From NCBI GenBank assembly GCA_026901365.1, contig QLOH01000018.1, positions 2,294,001-2,358,000 on the forward strand: a stretch of 64,000 nucleotides of DNA. The letters run 5' to 3'. A program made the position numbers and the translations under genes. Positions 1 to 10,430 of the stretch are shown here, piece after piece. This DNA comes from Sesbania bispinosa. Its lineage: Eukaryota; Streptophyta; Magnoliopsida; Fabales; Fabaceae. Within the stretch, counting starts at the first letter, position 1. Each line of letters begins with the position of its first letter. Under the pieces are notes generated by a model. That model had not been told where the DNA came from, did no database searches, and saw only the letters and a list, made by a program, of their open reading frames with translations.

Positions 1-105
1 TCCTGAATTTGTCATCCATCTCCTTTTTCTGCCAGTTCATTATACTTATGTCTTCTTACTGAATTTTTCAGATTTGAGGTCAAATCCTTTTCAAGGGGGA
101 GGGAA
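1..105 (+). pseudogene. 3' end of a CRM-clade Ty3 polyprotein and polypurine tract, partial
   Basis: The last stretch before the LTR encodes DLRSNPFQGGG (from about 72). It matches the same position in the polyprotein of the CRM element at 45050-52126, which has DLRSNPSQGGG. A purine tract, caagggggagggaa, sits at the LTR boundary. The reading frame continues into the LTR to a stop near 281, as in the other copy. Sequence 5' of about 70 no longer aligns to the other copy, so the end is degraded. The rest of the element lies left of the window. Confidence 0.75.
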
Positions 106-383
106 TGATGGCACACTGTTAGAAGCTTGGAGATGCAAGACCAACACTGGAGGAAATGCACCAACTTTAAGCCAGAACTTCAAGCAAGGAAGAGTTGGAG
201 AATTTAGTGTCCTACAAATAAAGGTCACTACCCTACAAAATAAGGGTCACTGCCCTACAGAAGGACACCTTGACCCTGGATAGGACCCTTGTCCTATGGA
301 CCACCTTTTATTTGGACTCTTTTGTATTTTCTTTTTATTTTTGTAATTTTCCTTTTATTTTCCTCCTACTTGGGCGCCCACAT

Positions 384-450
384 GTATGGGTTTATTGGCT
401 AGTAGGTTGCCTGCCTAAAAGGCTTAGGAGTCTTGGGTTCAATTCCCACA
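384..450 (+). repeat. tRNA-like module 1 in the CRM LTR
   Basis: The segment has an A-box-like stretch (ttggctagtaggttg), an anticodon-arm-like hairpin and a perfect Pol III B box, GGTTCAATTCC, inside a T-arm-like stem (GGG/CCC). The homologous segment in the CRM copy at 45050-52126 folds even better, with an anticodon-arm stem GCCTT/AAGGC. It is part of the LTR and not a functional tRNA gene: the acceptor stem is not complete. Confidence 0.55.
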
Positions 451-508
451 TATGATAGAATTTTTATTCATCTTTTTATTTGTTTTCATGAGTGGGGTGC
501 TAAATTGA

Positions 509-572
509 GAGGTTTATTGGCTTAAGACTTAGCTTAGCCATACACCTTTAGGGTCTTGGGTTCAAAACCCAC
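509..572 (+). repeat. tRNA-like module 2 in the CRM LTR
   Basis: This is a second, separate tRNA-like segment in the same LTR. An A-box-like stretch (ttggcttaagacttag) is followed by a B box GGTTCAAAACC in a T-arm-like hairpin. It resembles module 1 in layout but differs in sequence, so the LTR seems to contain two tRNA-derived inserts or a diverged duplication. Confidence 0.5.
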
Positions 573-1027
573 TTAGGAGTGTTTTCACTCATCTTTTATT
601 TTTCTCCCATTTTATGCTCCTAAAAATCCGCCCCCTTCCCCCTCATTTCCTATAAATAGGAGTCCTCTCCTCTTGTAATTCACACATTGAATTTTGAAGT
701 AAAGGCTTTATGCCAAATTTTCTCCTCTCATTATGAGTTGAGTGAGGCTTGGTGGTTGTTGCTCAAACCATACTGAGACTTATCTAATTCTCCTGAATTA
801 GTGGCGTCTGGCTTTGGACTTATCTGCTGCAAGTGGATTCTTGCTTCAGTGGCGTCCTTCTCATTTCTTCCTCTCCACTTTTTCTTTCATTTTCTATCAT
901 TTTCCTTCACTTTCTTGCGTGAATATAGTTGTTGTTCCAACACCTATATTTCGCAATTAATTGCTTAATTGTGATTCTGATCGGTTGGTTTTGCTTAATT
1001 CTAGGTCTTACACCTTTCCTGCTATCA

Positions 1028-4000
1028 GATATTGATAATTTTATTGAAGACAAGTAGGAGGAATTTATACAATTTAAGTTGTATTGTGAAAGAGAAGGAC
1101 TAATCGTTGACCTCGCACTAAATGAGATAGAAAAGATGATCAAGCAATTAGAAAATGTACTACCCAACCCTGAAGAACAGTGTGACGACATTGTTCAGCT
1201 GATAGGGCAGGAAACCAATGGCAATCTGGCTGATGAAGATGAAGAAAAGGAAGAAGAAGAAGGTGCAACAGAAGAAGAAGAAGAAGAAGAAAAATGAGAG
1301 GAGGAAACATAACAGATGGTGCTTAAAGAGGAGATTGACTATGAAAGGAAGGAAGAGAAAAAGAGTGAACAGGGAGATGGAGAATCAAAGCCCGAAGAAG
1401 GAAGAGAAGTGGTATCAAGATCAAAGACCTTGCCTTATCAAACCAGTCCTCTAAAGGAAGATCAAGAAAGGCATGGTACAAGTGATAAACCTTCCAGACC
1501 TCACAAAATAAAGGCCTGCGAGCACACTGACCAGGACAAGGCAAAGAGAAGAAAAGTCAAGCTAGAATCAAATTCAGAGCCTAGAGCCAGATTGAAGATC
1601 AAGTGGTCAGGTGTGTTCCAAGGACCCCCCCTGAAGCAAAGAAATTGAGAGCAATCAATTGTAAATCATCAAAGCTTCACGGTACAGGTTGTTTCAAGGC
1701 AAGAATATGGGGAGGTATATGGGCCAAAGAAAGGAAGGGTGCAACATAGAAGCTCACCAAAATATTTTAGTTTCAGCCACCTTGAGAGAACATGCATCGA
1801 GCTAGAAGACGTTAAACAAATGCTTCCTAGGAGGCAACCCAGAGATTTTTAAGTTTTTAATTGTTTTCAATTTTATTTTGTTTTTATTAGGATTTTTCAT
1901 TTTTTTAGGATTTAGGAAATTTTCAAAATTGATTGGAATAAGTTTGTGGAAAATAAAATTTTTAAATAATAGGAAGTAGCAGAAAACGTGATTGAAAATT
2001 GCAAAATTGCATTATGTTTTCTGCGCTTCACTTGTGCTGTTGCGCAGGTAAAGTGCAGAAATGCAATTTTAGTCACTGACTTCTGCGCTTCACATGCGCT
2101 GTAGTGCAGGGTGAAGGGCAGCAGTACGAATTTTTTTAAAAAATCTTCTATTTTCTCATGTACCGTTTCTCTACTTCCTATGCTCTTCTTTTCATTCTTT
2201 CCACTCACAAACTTCCATCAATTTTGAAACTTTCAGTTATGTTTTCTTTATTTTTTATCAATTGAAATCTTCATTCACTTTATGATTTGAACTTTAGGAT
2301 AGAAACCTTAGGAATGTGTATAATGTTGATAATTCCTATCTTGAATATGATTATGATTGTGTGGAACATGAAGAACAATTTGCTTGATTAGAATGCCCTT
2401 TGTTTTGTGAGTTATTGAATTTGAAAGTGTTATGCTTTGTTTCTTTCGAAAAATCTTGAACTTTCACTTTCCATGGATTGATTGAATGCTTGCAAAACAA
2501 ATGAGTATGATTTGTTTTTAGGAAGTCATTACCAAGTGCACTGAACTTTTGTTGTGAAAATATTAATTCTTTGAATTATGCATGCAAATTGGTTAATGAT
2601 AGGCTTCCATGTTCTTCATGAATTGCACTGACTGCTGCAAAGTATAAAGACTAGTTGACCCCAAACCAATCAGGAGTACTAGACCCATACCCAAGCATGC
2701 TGCTTGAAGAGTTCCGGATATTCTTGCAGTGGCCTGGGGACAAGCCTATTCATCCAGGGGGAGGTGGAGCAACAGCAGGACAAGCACTTACAGGATACAG
2801 AGGATGAAGATTGATACTGGTGTTTTCTTTCTTTTCATTTTTCTTTTATTTTCCATTTTATAGAATTTTTAGGATTTTTATTTGGTATTTCATTTCTTTT
2901 AATTTTTAGAATTTTTAAAATTTTAGGACCTTAGGAATTATGATTTAAGGTAAAAGTTTTTCAAATTCTCTGTAATTAAGTAGTTTAACTAACCAGATTA
3001 GGAAAGATGATAGGGTTTTGTGATTAATTCCATAATCAGTTAGGATTAGGATACTTCTCAGGAAAACCTATCAGGATAGTTAATTAAAACCAGTAAGTGC
3101 TTTATCAAGGAATTTTAGCTAATAACCGGTGAGCTGAGAGCCCAAACACTGAAATTGAGAGTTTTTTACCGCTACTTGTCAACTGTTATTGCTTGAGTTT
3201 CTGAATTTTGTCTGGCTAGTGGAAGATATGGAAGTGACAAAGGCATATTTTGTGATTATAATATTCTGCTCGGTGCCAAATAGCCAACGTTGATTAAATT
3301 TTTCAAATTTTTTTGATTGCCTATTTGAGCCTTAATATTTCTTTTGATGCACCCTAGCCAAGATTAATGATCATACCATGTCCCTTCACACTTGGGATAG
3401 AGAGCAAGGTGCAACACAACAAGATGGGACAAAAGGTTGGTGAATTGAAAGGTCAAAGAGATTCAAAGAGCAGGCACAAGAAATCACAAAGAAGAATACT
3501 ACCTCATAAATAAATTCTCTATGTTATTGTTTATGAAAAAAAATCTGCACAAAAGTGTGGAATTGAATAAGTTGGGGGGAGTATTTCTTCAAACAATGAG
3601 GCCAGCTGAAAAAGGGTGACAGTTCAAGAATAACTTGGTGAATTGAGAGAAGTTCCAAAGCACAACCACAAGATGCTCTCTATTTAAAGTGTTCATTGTA
3701 TATCTAGAAAAACCATGATTTCTTGATAGTCGAGCCTCATTACAACCAAAGAAAAGACCTTTTGATCCATATCAACTGCTTGCAGATTCAGATATTGGAA
3801 ACGATTATCAATTCTAGTTGTTCAACGGTGGTGAAAAAGATTGAGGGAAACACTTACCCGTGAGAATGAGAGATTTCCTTGGTTTATCACTTATTGCTTT
3901 AATTGCTATTTTTGAGAAGTTTGACTGATGTTTGTGTTCTATTCTGATTGAGGATTGGTAACATCTCTTAATCCTGATTTTTTCTTATGTTTGGAAGGTG

Positions 4001-4142
4001 ACTACTGCTTAACAAGGAGATGATGAAAAGTTCCTTGAATTTGTTTTTGATTTTTTAGTTATTCAGGGGATATAATTGATTTTTTGATTGCAAAGAGGTC
4101 TCTTGCTTGAGGACAAGCAAAAAGTTAAGTTGAGGGGTATTT
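1028..4142 (+). pseudogene. Athila Ty3 element: post-integrase and env-like region, decayed
   Basis: Two short frames are visible. The one at 1079-1297 is acidic, ending in a Glu/Asp run. The one at 1316-1648 is rich in Lys/Glu and ends near LKIKWSGVFQ, which may be a worn integrase C-terminus. Near 1805-1842 comes gacgttaaacaa followed by ggaggcaaccc, a stretch I recognise from Athila/Calypso elements between pol and the env-like region. From 1852 to 4142 there is no open frame, and the region ends in tgaggacaagcaaaaag and a polypurine tract next to the LTR, again Athila-like. The 5' half of the element is off-window, split by the CRM insertion at 1027/1028. Confidence 0.65.
2018..2132 (+). 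repeat. GCGC hairpin motif, two copies, in the Athila internal region
   Basis: Two neighbouring copies of a self-complementary unit are present at about 2020-2060 and 2080-2120. Each has the form ctgcgcttca...gcgctgt...gcagg...gaag. A third, best preserved copy is in the 3' LTR at about 4612-4656. Confidence 0.6.
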
Positions 4143-5768
4143 TGATAAGTGAAAATCATATGATAAATTAGAGCACTTTTTAGTTCACTTATCAAAGATA
4201 AAATGGTATTTTTGCCCCAGTTTAATCCTTTTTATTAAATATTAGATAAATTGTATTTATTAGTCTTGGATTTGAATTTGATGCTATTTTGATAGAAATA
4301 TTGCTGATTTTTGCAGGATATTGCAAAGATTTGATTTGAAGGAAAGATAGCATTAAATGAAGGAGATATCTGCAAGATTTGAGTTTGATTGAAGACATTT
4401 AATAAAGATTTGAAGAAGATTTGAGGCAATCAATATGGAGATCACTGCCAATCAAACAAGGATTCTGCAGACAACCTTCCCAATTAAATCCAAGATGCTC
4501 AATAAATGAAAGATTTCATCAAGAAAAGTGAAACAAGGATAGACAAATCAACCAAAACCAGTCTCAGGGAGAGATCAAGTTAAAAAGAGAAAGTTTGAAG
4601 CTGCAGGATGCATTCTGCGCTTCAACCTGCGCTGTAGCGCAGGGTGAAGCGCAAGTTACGAAGATTTTTGCCCTGTTGCCATTTTTAGATAGATTTCTCC
4701 CCAATTTTCTTTGTCTTTCCTTAGCCTATAAATAGGACCTCATTGCACCAGATCAAGGTGTGCACGATTATTGTAATTCAATCTTATTTCAGTGATAATG
4801 CACTAGAGCTAATTTTAGAGTAGGAGAGGAGGAGCGCTTCACAAGGATTGAAGATGGTGACAACATCTTCGGTGGTTTGTATGGCTACCTTGTGTAGTTA
4901 ACTCTCCATTAGGATTGGATGTAATTGATTCTATCCCCGAGTGTATCTAAACCCTATTTTATTATTTCATGTGCTCTCTGTCTATAATATTGGTATTCTT
5001 ATTCTGTGCTTAATTCCTAACTTCCGCGCTTGCGCCGAAGTTATAGGCTAGTTTCCACTATGATTGAGGAAGGGGGAGCGGATTCTGAAGAAACCTATTC
5101 TCTGAGTGAATAAGAGGACTCGGTAGCCAGTGAACCGAAACATGGGCGTTGCTAATGATTGATGGGTAGTGTGAGTACTCTAATGAAGGGCGTCTACAGG
5201 ATAGGCATGGTTATTAAATTACCGATAGCAAAGGTTAGTTGATTGTCAATCCAGGAAGCAAAACGTGGATGTATTCTAATGAGTGATGGGTAGTGACAGT
5301 ACTCTAGCGAAGGTGCGTCCAGAGTAGTAGGCCTCGTTTATCAACTAATTCTTTTACAAATGGAATAAAAGAAAGCAAAATAAGCCGAGGGTAATTCTGT
5401 CGCCTGGGAGAGCCCGCATGGATTACCTTTGAGTGTGTGAGGCCGCTGGTAACTCGGGGTCTTAGCAATTTAGTTTGTCTACAGTATTATAGAGTAAACC
5501 TAAAATAATAGATAGTTTTTACATGCACGAAGGGTGTGATGATATGAAGTCCAGTCCTAATCCAAGTAAAGTGTCTCTAACTCTTCCTTTCTAATTTAAT
5601 TGATTATTTATTTGCTATTTACAATTTACGCAACAATACTCTCAAAAATATTATTTCCCTTGATAAATAGACCACAAATTTATGCGAATTGACTGTTCGC
5701 TACGGATACGATAACTCTTCTTACTATTATACTACTGGATTTTTGGTTCGCTTGCTAGAAACCCATCA
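4143..5768 (+). mobile_element. 3' LTR of the plus-strand Athila element
   Basis: The LTR starts TGATAAGTG directly after the polypurine tract gaggggtatt and ends AACCCATCA, giving TG...CA ends and 1626 bp, typical for Athila. A TATA-like box (cctataaatagg) is at about 4726. The LTR is flanked on the right by the leader of a minus-strand element (5769-5914), so this Athila inserted into that leader. The right flank is gttga; its partner is outside the window. Confidence 0.8.
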
Positions 5769-5918
5769 GTTGACTATACCAAAACACAATATGAAATATG
5801 ACTCAAACCTCACAAATAGAGAACAACACACGAATTACAAAAATAGAATTCAAAACACAAACAAAATTGAAAATGAAAACTGAATTTGAATTGAATTCCC
5901 CGGCAACGGCGCCAAATT
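5769..5918 (-). promoter_or_regulatory. Primer-binding site and leader of a minus-strand Athila-like element
   Basis: On the minus strand the sequence just after the LTR reads TTTGGCGCCGTTGCCGGGG (5898-5916). This matches the 3' end of tRNA-Asp as used for priming by Athila elements. The short leader that follows is cut at 5768/5769 by the plus-strand Athila. Confidence 0.8.
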
Positions 5919-7158
5919 TGATTTAGGTCGCACTCAATCAAATAAAAAGGATTAAAGTGCAGTGAGGGTTAGTTAAGCCAAAGTCATCTCTCAAGGAATT
6001 CAATTACAAAATCTAGGTTTCAAATTCAAGTAACTCACACACTCAGGGGGGTTTGTTTGTTGTACATACTAATTTCTCAATATCTAAAACAGAAACAAAA
6101 TTTCAGAAAACAATTCAAGAAAAATGGATTAATTCTCTACCTCATTCACAATTGGATCTATCATTGATTCATACGAAACTCCTCAAATTTCGTGACAGAT
6201 TCAAATTCGGATTAAGCATCCTTGATAATTTCCACACAAGAATTACAAACTTGCATGAAACCTAATCTATAATCCTTGGAATTAAGCAAACCGAAAATTC
6301 ATTTCAAATTAAGCAACCTAAAACGTGAGTTTAGATTCAAAACAGAATTCGAATTTCACTAAGCACACAATTAAATTTTCAGATTCAAACTTAAACATCA
6401 AGAAATTATAGGAGAAGAATTCAAGAATCTGTCAAGAGATTAGAAGCATAAAACAGAATGTAAAACCTCAATTTCCAATGTGAAATCAGTAGAAAAGCAA
6501 TCCTTAGAGCATAGCCTTCTATTTCCATATAGGTAGAATTCGAAAATGCAAGAAAGGAAGAAGAAGAAGAAGAAGAAGAAGAAGAAGAAGAAGAAGAAGA
6601 AGAAGAAGAAGAAGAAAATCCAAACCGTGTGAAGCAAGGAAGAGAGAAAAAGAGAGGGAAAATGAAGAGTCTATTTTCTAAAATCTGAAAAATGAGGGAA
6701 AGGTTCTCAAACTATTCAACAATACACTTATTTATACTACCTAAATCACTGACAAACTTATTAGGCCTTAATTGGGCCGAAATTAATTAGTACAGACCCA
6801 AAAACTAATTACAAAACTAAGCAACTTGGATTTCCAACAGAAAACAACAGTAGGCGATCCTCAAATTGCATCTTCTCCTAATTCCTTCATGGGAATACTA
6901 TCTTATAGTAGATCAAATTAAAGTCCCAGATCTTAGCTTTCCAATGCCACTGAAATCACCCAAAACCTTCACCTACAACTCCAGATATCATCAACATAAG
7001 ACAGGTAGGTCAGTAGGCTTAAAAGTCCGAATTTAAACAACATTTACAGTTAAAGCCCAAATAGGTAAATTCCAATTAAAATAGTGGATTTAATCACAAT
7101 TATAGTTCAAGAAAGCTAAGATTAATTGTGATAAGTGTGAATAAAAATGTGCTCATCA
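5919..7158 (-). mobile_element. 5' LTR of a minus-strand Athila-like element
   Basis: On the minus strand this 1240-bp segment starts TGATGAGCACA and ends CCTAAATCA, immediately before the tRNA-Asp-type primer site. It lies inside the protease region of a Tekay element, whose frame stops at 7159. The LTR contains an (AAG)n run at 6556-6616. No coding region follows because of the nested Athila insertion. Confidence 0.75.
6556..6616 (+). repeat. (AAG)n microsatellite, about 20 units
   Basis: An uninterrupted AAG/GAA run lies within the Athila-like LTR. The poly-Phe frame on the opposite strand is only the translation of this repeat. Confidence 0.95.
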
Positions 7159-8487
7159 GCCCTCCCTTGTATTACAATGGGGCATTTAGAACGCACAAGG
7201 GAAGTAGGGATTGCCTCCTTGGCTAGGGTTATTACATTTAGACTATAGGGTAAAGGGGTTACATGCAAATCTAACTGCTTCACACAATCAAAAGCAACAA
7301 AAGAATGGGTTGCCCCAGAATCATACAATACAATTACGGTTTTACCTCCTAGGGTGCACGTACCTCACATCAGATTATTAGCATAAGCTGCCACTTCATC
7401 ACTGAGGGTGAAGACTCTCCCGGTGGCTTGGGGTTTTGGAGTATCCCTCTTCTTCGGGCATTCGTTCTTCATGTGACCGGGCTCCTTGCACCAATAGCAT
7501 ACCTTCTGACCGAAGAGACATTCCCCTCGGTGGTCCTTTCCGCACTTGGGGCACTAAGGAGTGTTCCCTTGGCGTTGGGTTGGCCGAGTGACTAAAGAGA
7601 TGTTGCTTTTGCCACTAGGGTCTAGAGCCCTTGCCCTAGCTGGTCTCCTCCAGTTTCCCCATCCCTTTGTTGTCTGGTTGTGGGGGTGGTGCAGTTCCCC
7701 TCAGGTTCTTTTCAGTAATGTAACACTAGTTGATCAGGGTAGGGAAATCCCTAATCTCAAGTGTCCCAACCCGGTCCAGAATCTCTGGTCTCAAGCTTCC
7801 CTCAAACTGAGCGCACCTCCACTCCTCATCAGGGATAGTCTGTAAATACTTGGAGTACTTAGCAAGATCCTCAAACCTGGCCACATATTGGACTACGATC
7901 ATGCTCCCCTGCTTGAGCTGAAGAAGATCTGCCTCCTTCTGCCTCCGCAATGAAGCCGGGAAGTACTTCTCCAGGAAGGTGGTATGGAAAACTCCCCAAG
8001 TGAGTGGGGTTTCTACAACAGTCGCTCAAATACTTTTTGACTTCCACCAATCTTCGGCCTCTCCTCTAAGCATATACACTTCATAACCCACCTTTGAGTT
8101 ATCGGTGCACCTCATCACTTCGAAGATGCGGTTGAGATCGCAGAGTCAATTTGCCGCCAAAACCGGATCATAAACCATGTTGAACTCGAGATGGTTATGT
8201 TTTCGGAACTCCGCTAGTACTTGGACAAATGGGTCCACCGTAGGAGGAGGTTGTGTCCCCGTTAGCCTTCGGACCAACTCCTGTAAGACGGCAGCGTTAG
8301 CAGCAGCCTGCTCTCGTGCCGCCTCAACCTGTTGGCGGTTGGCCTCCGCTTGTGCCCAGTTAGACGCTACCTACTCTCCTATCATCTGCATGAACATCTG
8401 AAGGGTTGCTGCCATAGGATCCTGAGGTTGATCCCCCGGTGGAGAAGGTGGGTTGGTCCGGGGACGACTTCTCTTGCCGCCAGCCAT
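7159..8487 (-). pseudogene. Tekay/Del-clade Ty3 gag and protease, broken
   Basis: The minus strand from the ATG at 8487 encodes a Ty3 gag. A Gln/Ala-rich N-terminus is followed by a capsid region containing EKYFPASLRRQKEADLLQL (about 7900-7960). Next come a zinc knuckle with the CWCKEPGHMKNEC pattern (about 7460-7500) and a second Cys cluster before it. A retroviral-type protease with YDSGATHSFV follows (about 7290-7325). At least four in-frame stops occur, for example after NLM and after TLIN. The frame is cut in the protease by the LTR at 7158, and RT, RNase H and integrase are off-window. The chromovirus Tekay/Del assignment follows from gag layout and LTR ends. Confidence 0.8.
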
Positions 8488-8608
8488 AATCCTCTACACA
8501 TAATTAAGCATACATCGAGGTGATCAGTCTCTAAATTTCATAATAATGCATAAGAGGATAACAACTAACTTCAAGAACTAACTAGTCCATAGCCCATTTG
8601 GATTGAAC

Positions 8609-8624
8609 TACTCTGATTCTAAAA
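8609..8624 (-). promoter_or_regulatory. Degenerate primer-binding site of the Tekay element
   Basis: Read on the minus strand directly after the LTR is TTTTAGAATCAGAGTAG. It resembles the initiator tRNA-Met site TGGTATCAGAGC but has several changes, consistent with an old copy. Confidence 0.55.
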
Positions 8625-10287
8625 TGTAACATCCTAATTTCTAAATTTAAGAATTAAGCTCATTGAAAGCAAAATTCCCAAATTTCTGAAATTATTTCGT
8701 GCCATTTTAAATATTGCAACACGAAATCATATAGCATTTAAGCGTCCAACGATTACTCAAACAATATATGAAAACATAAACTGAATAAATAACGCCTCAA
8801 GGTCAATAGCATACATAATCTCTATACATCAACTGGGATACCCCCATACATGCTCCCTAAATAAAATAGAAGGGCCCGAAGGTTGCGCATGTATAGTCAT
8901 ATCCCCTCAAAATAACACAAGAGCAATTCTAACCATCAAAATAAACAACTAACGGCATAAGCATCTAAATACATCAAAATTACTAAAACTCCTTAGCACC
9001 TCCAAGCTCACTGTCGTGAATGGGGAGGGACCTGTGCATCTAAAAGGTAACCCCAAAACGTGTGGTGAGACTAGAGTCTCAGGGAGTAAAACATGCAACA
9101 AGCAGTATAGGTAAACAAGCAAATGCAATGCAACATACACGGGTAAACATAGAGGTACAAGCTCTAATATATGTAATCTCATTAAACAACTTTAATGATA
9201 TGCATGTTTTGCATTTCCCAGCAAGATGGTGTCTTATCTCTATCTCTAGTGATAGACCCGAGCTTAGACTACAAGGAACTTCTCCCTTGGGGTTATACCC
9301 GCCATTACTCTGGGGACCGAAGTCCAAGTTTTACTCTGGGGACCAAAGTCCATTAATTCTAGGGGCTGAAGTCAATTATCTCTTTCTTAATCTCTGGGGG
9401 CTAAAGCCCAAAGTGTCTTATTACTTCTCAGTATGTGCATAACATAAACCATAGCATACATAAACTTCACAATTAAGGCTATGATAAAGAAAACCCCCCA
9501 ATCAAAGCCCTAATTAACAATCTCTAAGCATATAACCAATAAATTCTCATACATTAAGCATAAACAAAAATTAATCAGAGAAATAACCACATACAAGCCC
9601 TAGAAAGGGAAAGGAAGGAGTAGGGGTTCATTGGGGAGTAATCACACAAGATTGGTGATAGTGTGTGAGCTTTACTCACCTCAAGGAAGCTTAAATAGAA
9701 GGGGGAAGAAGTTGACGGAGATTGGGGGGAGGAGATCCTTGGCTTCCTCTTTTTCTTCCTGGCTCCAAGGGCGTTTTTCTCTAGAAAACCTCTTTCTCTA
9801 GAAATTGGAAGGGAAAGGAGAAAAATCAGAAACAAGAACCCTAACTCTATTTTTAAAATCTGATGCATTCTCGCTCAAGTGAGGCCTTTTATTTTGAGCA
9901 AGAGAAAAAGTAATTTTGAAACATATGCATACTCGCTCAAGCGAGAGAACGCTCGCTTGAGCGAGAACATTCCAGAGAGCAACTCTTAGAATTGGGCTCA
10001 AGCGAGAGAATTGTGCTTGAGGGAGGGTATTCTAGAGAGAAATTGTGGAATTGCTCATGAATTGCGCTCAACCAAGAGATCCTCGCTTGCGCGACCAAAC
10101 CAGAAACTTGTTTCCCTAACTTTTACTGACATGGTCGCTCAAGTGAGACCTTCTCGCTTGAGCGAGGCTACTAGAAACCTATTTTTTCCACTTTTGATTC
10201 TTAGTTCCTTTTACCCTTAGTTCCTTTTATAAAACTTTTCCCCTTATAAATTATATTTATAAAATAGCTTTGATTTGGGATGTTACA
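8625..10287 (-). mobile_element. 5' LTR of the minus-strand Tekay element
   Basis: The 1663-bp segment has matching inverted ends, TGTAACATCC at the left and GGATGTTACA at the right, as usual for Tekay/Del LTRs. A primer-site relic and gag follow in the correct order on the minus strand. The interior carries a palindrome array (9865-10170). At about 9290-9415 it also carries four loose copies of a ctctgggg(a)c..aagtcc unit. Confidence 0.85.
9865..10170. repeat. Array of CTCGCTTGAGCGAG-type palindromes in the Tekay LTR
   Basis: At least five clusters of the palindromic core cgctcaagcg / cgcttgagcg occur, some perfect (ctcgctcaagcgag near 9932, gctcgcttgagcgag near 9952). Spacing is roughly 60-70 bases, separated by related linkers such as cattccagagagcaa and tattctagagagaa. 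Confidence 0.8.
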
Positions 10288-10430
10288 AACATTCTTCTCC
10301 CTAAAACCAAATCTTCTGCTTCATTCTGATTTTTGGTAACAACGCCTCAAGGATGCTTTTGAATGGAAAAAATTACTATTTTTATCCCCTTCTTTCAACC
10401 ATATTGCTCAAGATCTTTGCGTCTAATAAA
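10288..10430. other. Short unassigned spacer
   Basis: AT-rich sequence between the Tekay LTR and the copia-type LTR. No motif or coding potential was recognised. Confidence 0.5.

Larger units (their letters stand above)
106..1027 (+). mobile_element. 3' LTR of a plus-strand CRM-clade Ty3 retrotransposon
   Basis: This 922-bp LTR starts TGATGGCACACTG and ends CCTGCTATCA. It aligns along its length to the reverse complement of the LTRs at 45050-45941 and 51235-52126, including a TATA-like box (ctataaatagg near 652) and the segment downstream of it. The start of the LTR is translated as the tail of the polyprotein, a trait I associate with CRM elements. It is flanked on the right by Athila sequence, so the CRM element inserted into the Athila. 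The 5' LTR is outside the window, so the TSD (candidate gatat, 1028-1032) cannot be checked. Confidence 0.88.

Noticed and set aside
1..72. Splice acceptor (ctgaatttttcag) before the CRM polyprotein tail
   Set aside because: It looks like an intron end, but the other CRM copy is continuous there and similarity simply fades; degradation is simpler.
6440..6637. Poly-Phe frame on the minus strand
   Set aside because: Only the translation of the (AAG)n repeat.
9575..10001. Short frames in both orientations in the Tekay LTR
   Set aside because: LTR sequence with palindromic repeats; no conserved domain and no matching codon pattern.
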